A stretch of DNA of 7,422 bases, from positions 1-7,422 of the forward strand of contig JBLHNB010000180.1 in assembly GCA_047621305.1 (NCBI GenBank), given 5' to 3'. Under the pieces are notes generated by a model. The model searched no databases, had not been told where the DNA came from, and saw only the letters and a list, made by a program, of their open reading frames with translations. Positions 6,142 to 7,422 of the stretch are shown piece after piece; position 1 is the stretch's first letter; each line of letters starts with the position of its first letter. The stretch is from Colwellia_A sp047621305. Lineage in GTDB: Bacteria; Pseudomonadota; Gammaproteobacteria; Enterobacterales; Alteromonadaceae. The translations under genes were made by a program, and so were the position numbers.

Positions 6142-6166
6142 ATCCATCTAATTTTTAGGATACAAA

Positions 6167-7291
6167 GTGAAAAAAATATTTGTTTGGACATTTTCGTTAC
6201 TCTCATTATCACTGTGCTCGTTATCGGTAAGTGCTTTAGATTTCACAGTAGAAAAAACACCTCAATTAGGTTTAATAAAAAACTTTAAGGCGAGTGAACT
6301 CTGTATCGTTGCAGAAAATACTGACCGTTATTTAGAAAACAATACTGAGGATACTTTCGCTGTTCATTCGGGTGTAGTTTTTGCTGAAAAAATAGCCCTG
6401 AAAAAAATAAAGCAAACATTAACTTTTATTTGTAAAACGTATCGTGAAGACATAAAAGCGAAACGGCAAAGTCGTTTACATGATAATAAATTTGTTCTCG
6501 AAAATTTTAAATTTTACCGTTGGTCTCCTGATTTAATCACGGCCCAAAAAATTGCCAATAAAAGTACCAATGCTGTAAAAAGTAGCATGCTAAATGCTAT
6601 TCCAAACGATCAAATATTTTTAACTAAATATTACACTAAACTGCTGACTGCCAGCGCAATAAAAACAGAAAAGTATGACCAGGCTTTGTATTCGCTACCT
6701 TATGATGAAGTGGGTTTGTCGCTGCCGCAAGCCGAACTAAAAAAAGCGAGCCTCACCCGTTTTAAATATACGCGTCAGCAAGTGATAGACGGCGTATTAA
6801 CAGAAAAAAAACTAGCAAAACCTTTGGTATGGCTAACTGAAGAGGCATTGCATGATGTATTACTCCAAGGTACTGGTGTACTAAATGTCGCAGGTAAACA
6901 ACGTTTTTTTAACGTGCACCGCAATAATGGTATTACTTATGATTATAGTATCGGCAAACGCGAACAGGCGCGTTATTGGTATTTCGCAGAAGTGCCCAGT
7001 ATCATGGGTTATGGGCAAACCTTAGCAAGTAAAATTGCCGTTAAACCCCAAGTCACTTTTGCCGGAAATGTTGCAGATTTAGGTTTGGGAAAACTGATCA
7101 TGGTGAGCTATCAACATAATGATCAGCAAATAAGTCGTATGGGCATTTTAGCCGATCAAGGTGGCGCTTTTGATAACAATTTATTTCAGTTGGATTTATT
7201 AGTGGATAGTTACCAAGGCTGGCAAGATTACCATCAAGCCAATAAAACGCTACCTGATTATGCACAAGCGTGGATTATGTTATTGAAGTAA
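6167..7291 (+). CDS. mltA: MltA-like membrane-bound lytic murein transglycosylase, divergent
   Basis: This 374-residue exported protein is close in length to E. coli MltA (about 365). Matches to the MltA and 3D domains run in order: FLTKYYTKLLTASAIKTEKY (151-170) resembles the family's F-x-TGYYEP...R-Y start, followed by ALYSLP (173-178). Then come VIDGVL (206-211), WLTEEALHDVLLQGTGV (222-238, compare AFFLHVQGSG), NNGITYDYSIG (253-263) and MGILADQGGAF (325-335). D330 corresponds to the catalytic Asp of the DxGGA motif in MltA, which cleaves the MurNAc-GlcNAc bond to leave a 1,6-anhydro end. The signal peptide has a VSA site at 21-23. C17 is preceded by L-S-L, a poor lipobox, so a soluble periplasmic form is likelier than a lipoprotein. 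GTG is the start, with AGGA (6157-6160) six bases upstream. The first 145 residues look lineage-specific. Confidence 0.75.
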   Translation: MKKIFVWTFSLLSLSLCSLSVSALDFTVEKTPQLGLIKNFKASELCIVAENTDRYLENNTEDTFAVHSGVVFAEKIALKKIKQTLTFICKTYREDIKAKRQSRLHDNKFVLENFKFYRWSPDLITAQKIANKSTNAVKSSMLNAIPNDQIFLTKYYTKLLTASAIKTEKYDQALYSLPYDEVGLSLPQAELKKASLTRFKYTRQQVIDGVLTEKKLAKPLVWLTEEALHDVLLQGTGVLNVAGKQRFFNVHRNNGITYDYSIGKREQARYWYFAEVPSIMGYGQTLASKIAVKPQVTFAGNVADLGLGKLIMVSYQHNDQQISRMGILADQGGAFDNNLFQLDLLVDSYQGWQDYHQANKTLPDYAQAWIMLLK

Positions 7292-7301
7292 TAACCCACG
7301 G

Positions 7302-7422
7302 CTAGCGCATTTTAATCCCTGACTCCAACAGGGTTGAGCGATATTCATCATCTAACCCTGCCATTTTCTTTTTTCTAGCCATACTTGCCGTTTTTGTTTC
7401 ATCGCACTTGAACAGTGCCATG
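7302..7422 (-). CDS. ISAs1-family transposase, C-terminal fragment
   Basis: On the minus strand a frame is open from the window edge to a TAG (7304-7302), giving 39 residues. They begin MALFKCDETKTASMARKKKM and end in AGLDDEYRSTLLESGIKMR. This is the characteristic C-terminal tail of ISAs1-type DDE transposases: the H-x-AL helix, a Lys/Arg-rich segment, then the AALDDEYR-like end. The window is cut inside the gene, so the catalytic core is not seen and the visible ATG at 7421-7419 is probably an internal methionine. Only 10 bp separate its stop from the convergent mltA stop, leaving almost no room for a terminal inverted repeat. Either the IS end overlaps the mltA 3' end or this copy is truncated. 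Confidence 0.75.
   Translation of the reverse strand, partial: MALFKCDETKTASMARKKKMAGLDDEYRSTLLESGIKMR

Noticed and set aside
5906..6158. Two plus-strand frames antisense to bolA and its promoter
   Set aside because: They overlap the clear BolA coding sequence. Their hydrophobic stretches arise from the reverse strand of bolA.
6167..6235. Lipoprotein signal in the MltA-like protein (C17)
   Set aside because: The residue before the cysteine is leucine, which does not suit signal peptidase II; the VSA site at 21-23 fits signal peptidase I better.

Overview
The window is AT-rich gammaproteobacterial chromosome. BolA resembles the E. coli protein, and the gene set (ATP-grasp ligase, DUF748 membrane protein, PLP enzyme, MltA-like transglycosylase) and the insertion-sequence types suggest a marine Alteromonadales member such as Colwellia or Thalassotalea. 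That placement is inferred from protein character and base composition, not from a marker gene.

Layout. Bases 1-119 hold the last codons of an IS1595-family (ISXO2-like) transposase. Bases 120-700 contain no protein gene but do contain several inverted repeats and a strong terminator at 543-567, which may end a small RNA starting near 421. A RimK-type ATP-grasp ligase of unknown substrate (701-1627, +) converges on a large DUF748/AsmA-like membrane-anchored protein (1840-4326, -), with a terminator hairpin between them. Bases 4327-4753 carry a probable extended -10 promoter for the DUF748 gene and most of a 230-bp MITE-like element (4531-4760). The element has 18-bp terminal inverted repeats, and its end supplies the last codon and stop codon of the next gene.

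That gene (4754-5764, -) encodes a PLP fold-type II enzyme of the ACC deaminase/D-cysteine desulfhydrase group with altered active-site motifs. It lies 6 bp downstream of bolA (5771-6073, -), so the two are probably cotranscribed and translationally coupled. Divergent from bolA, with promoter elements that appear to overlap, is an MltA-like murein transglycosylase (6167-7291, +). The window ends in the C-terminal part of an ISAs1-family transposase (7302-7422, -), whose stop codon is only 10 bp from the mltA stop.

Most of the window is ordinary housekeeping or envelope chromosome, bounded by two different IS remnants and carrying one small non-autonomous element. I found no defence system, CRISPR array or phage module. 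The points most worth following are the MITE that rewrote a gene's end, the PLP enzyme lacking the family's catalytic serine, the bolA/mltA divergent promoter region, and the possible small RNA near 421-567.
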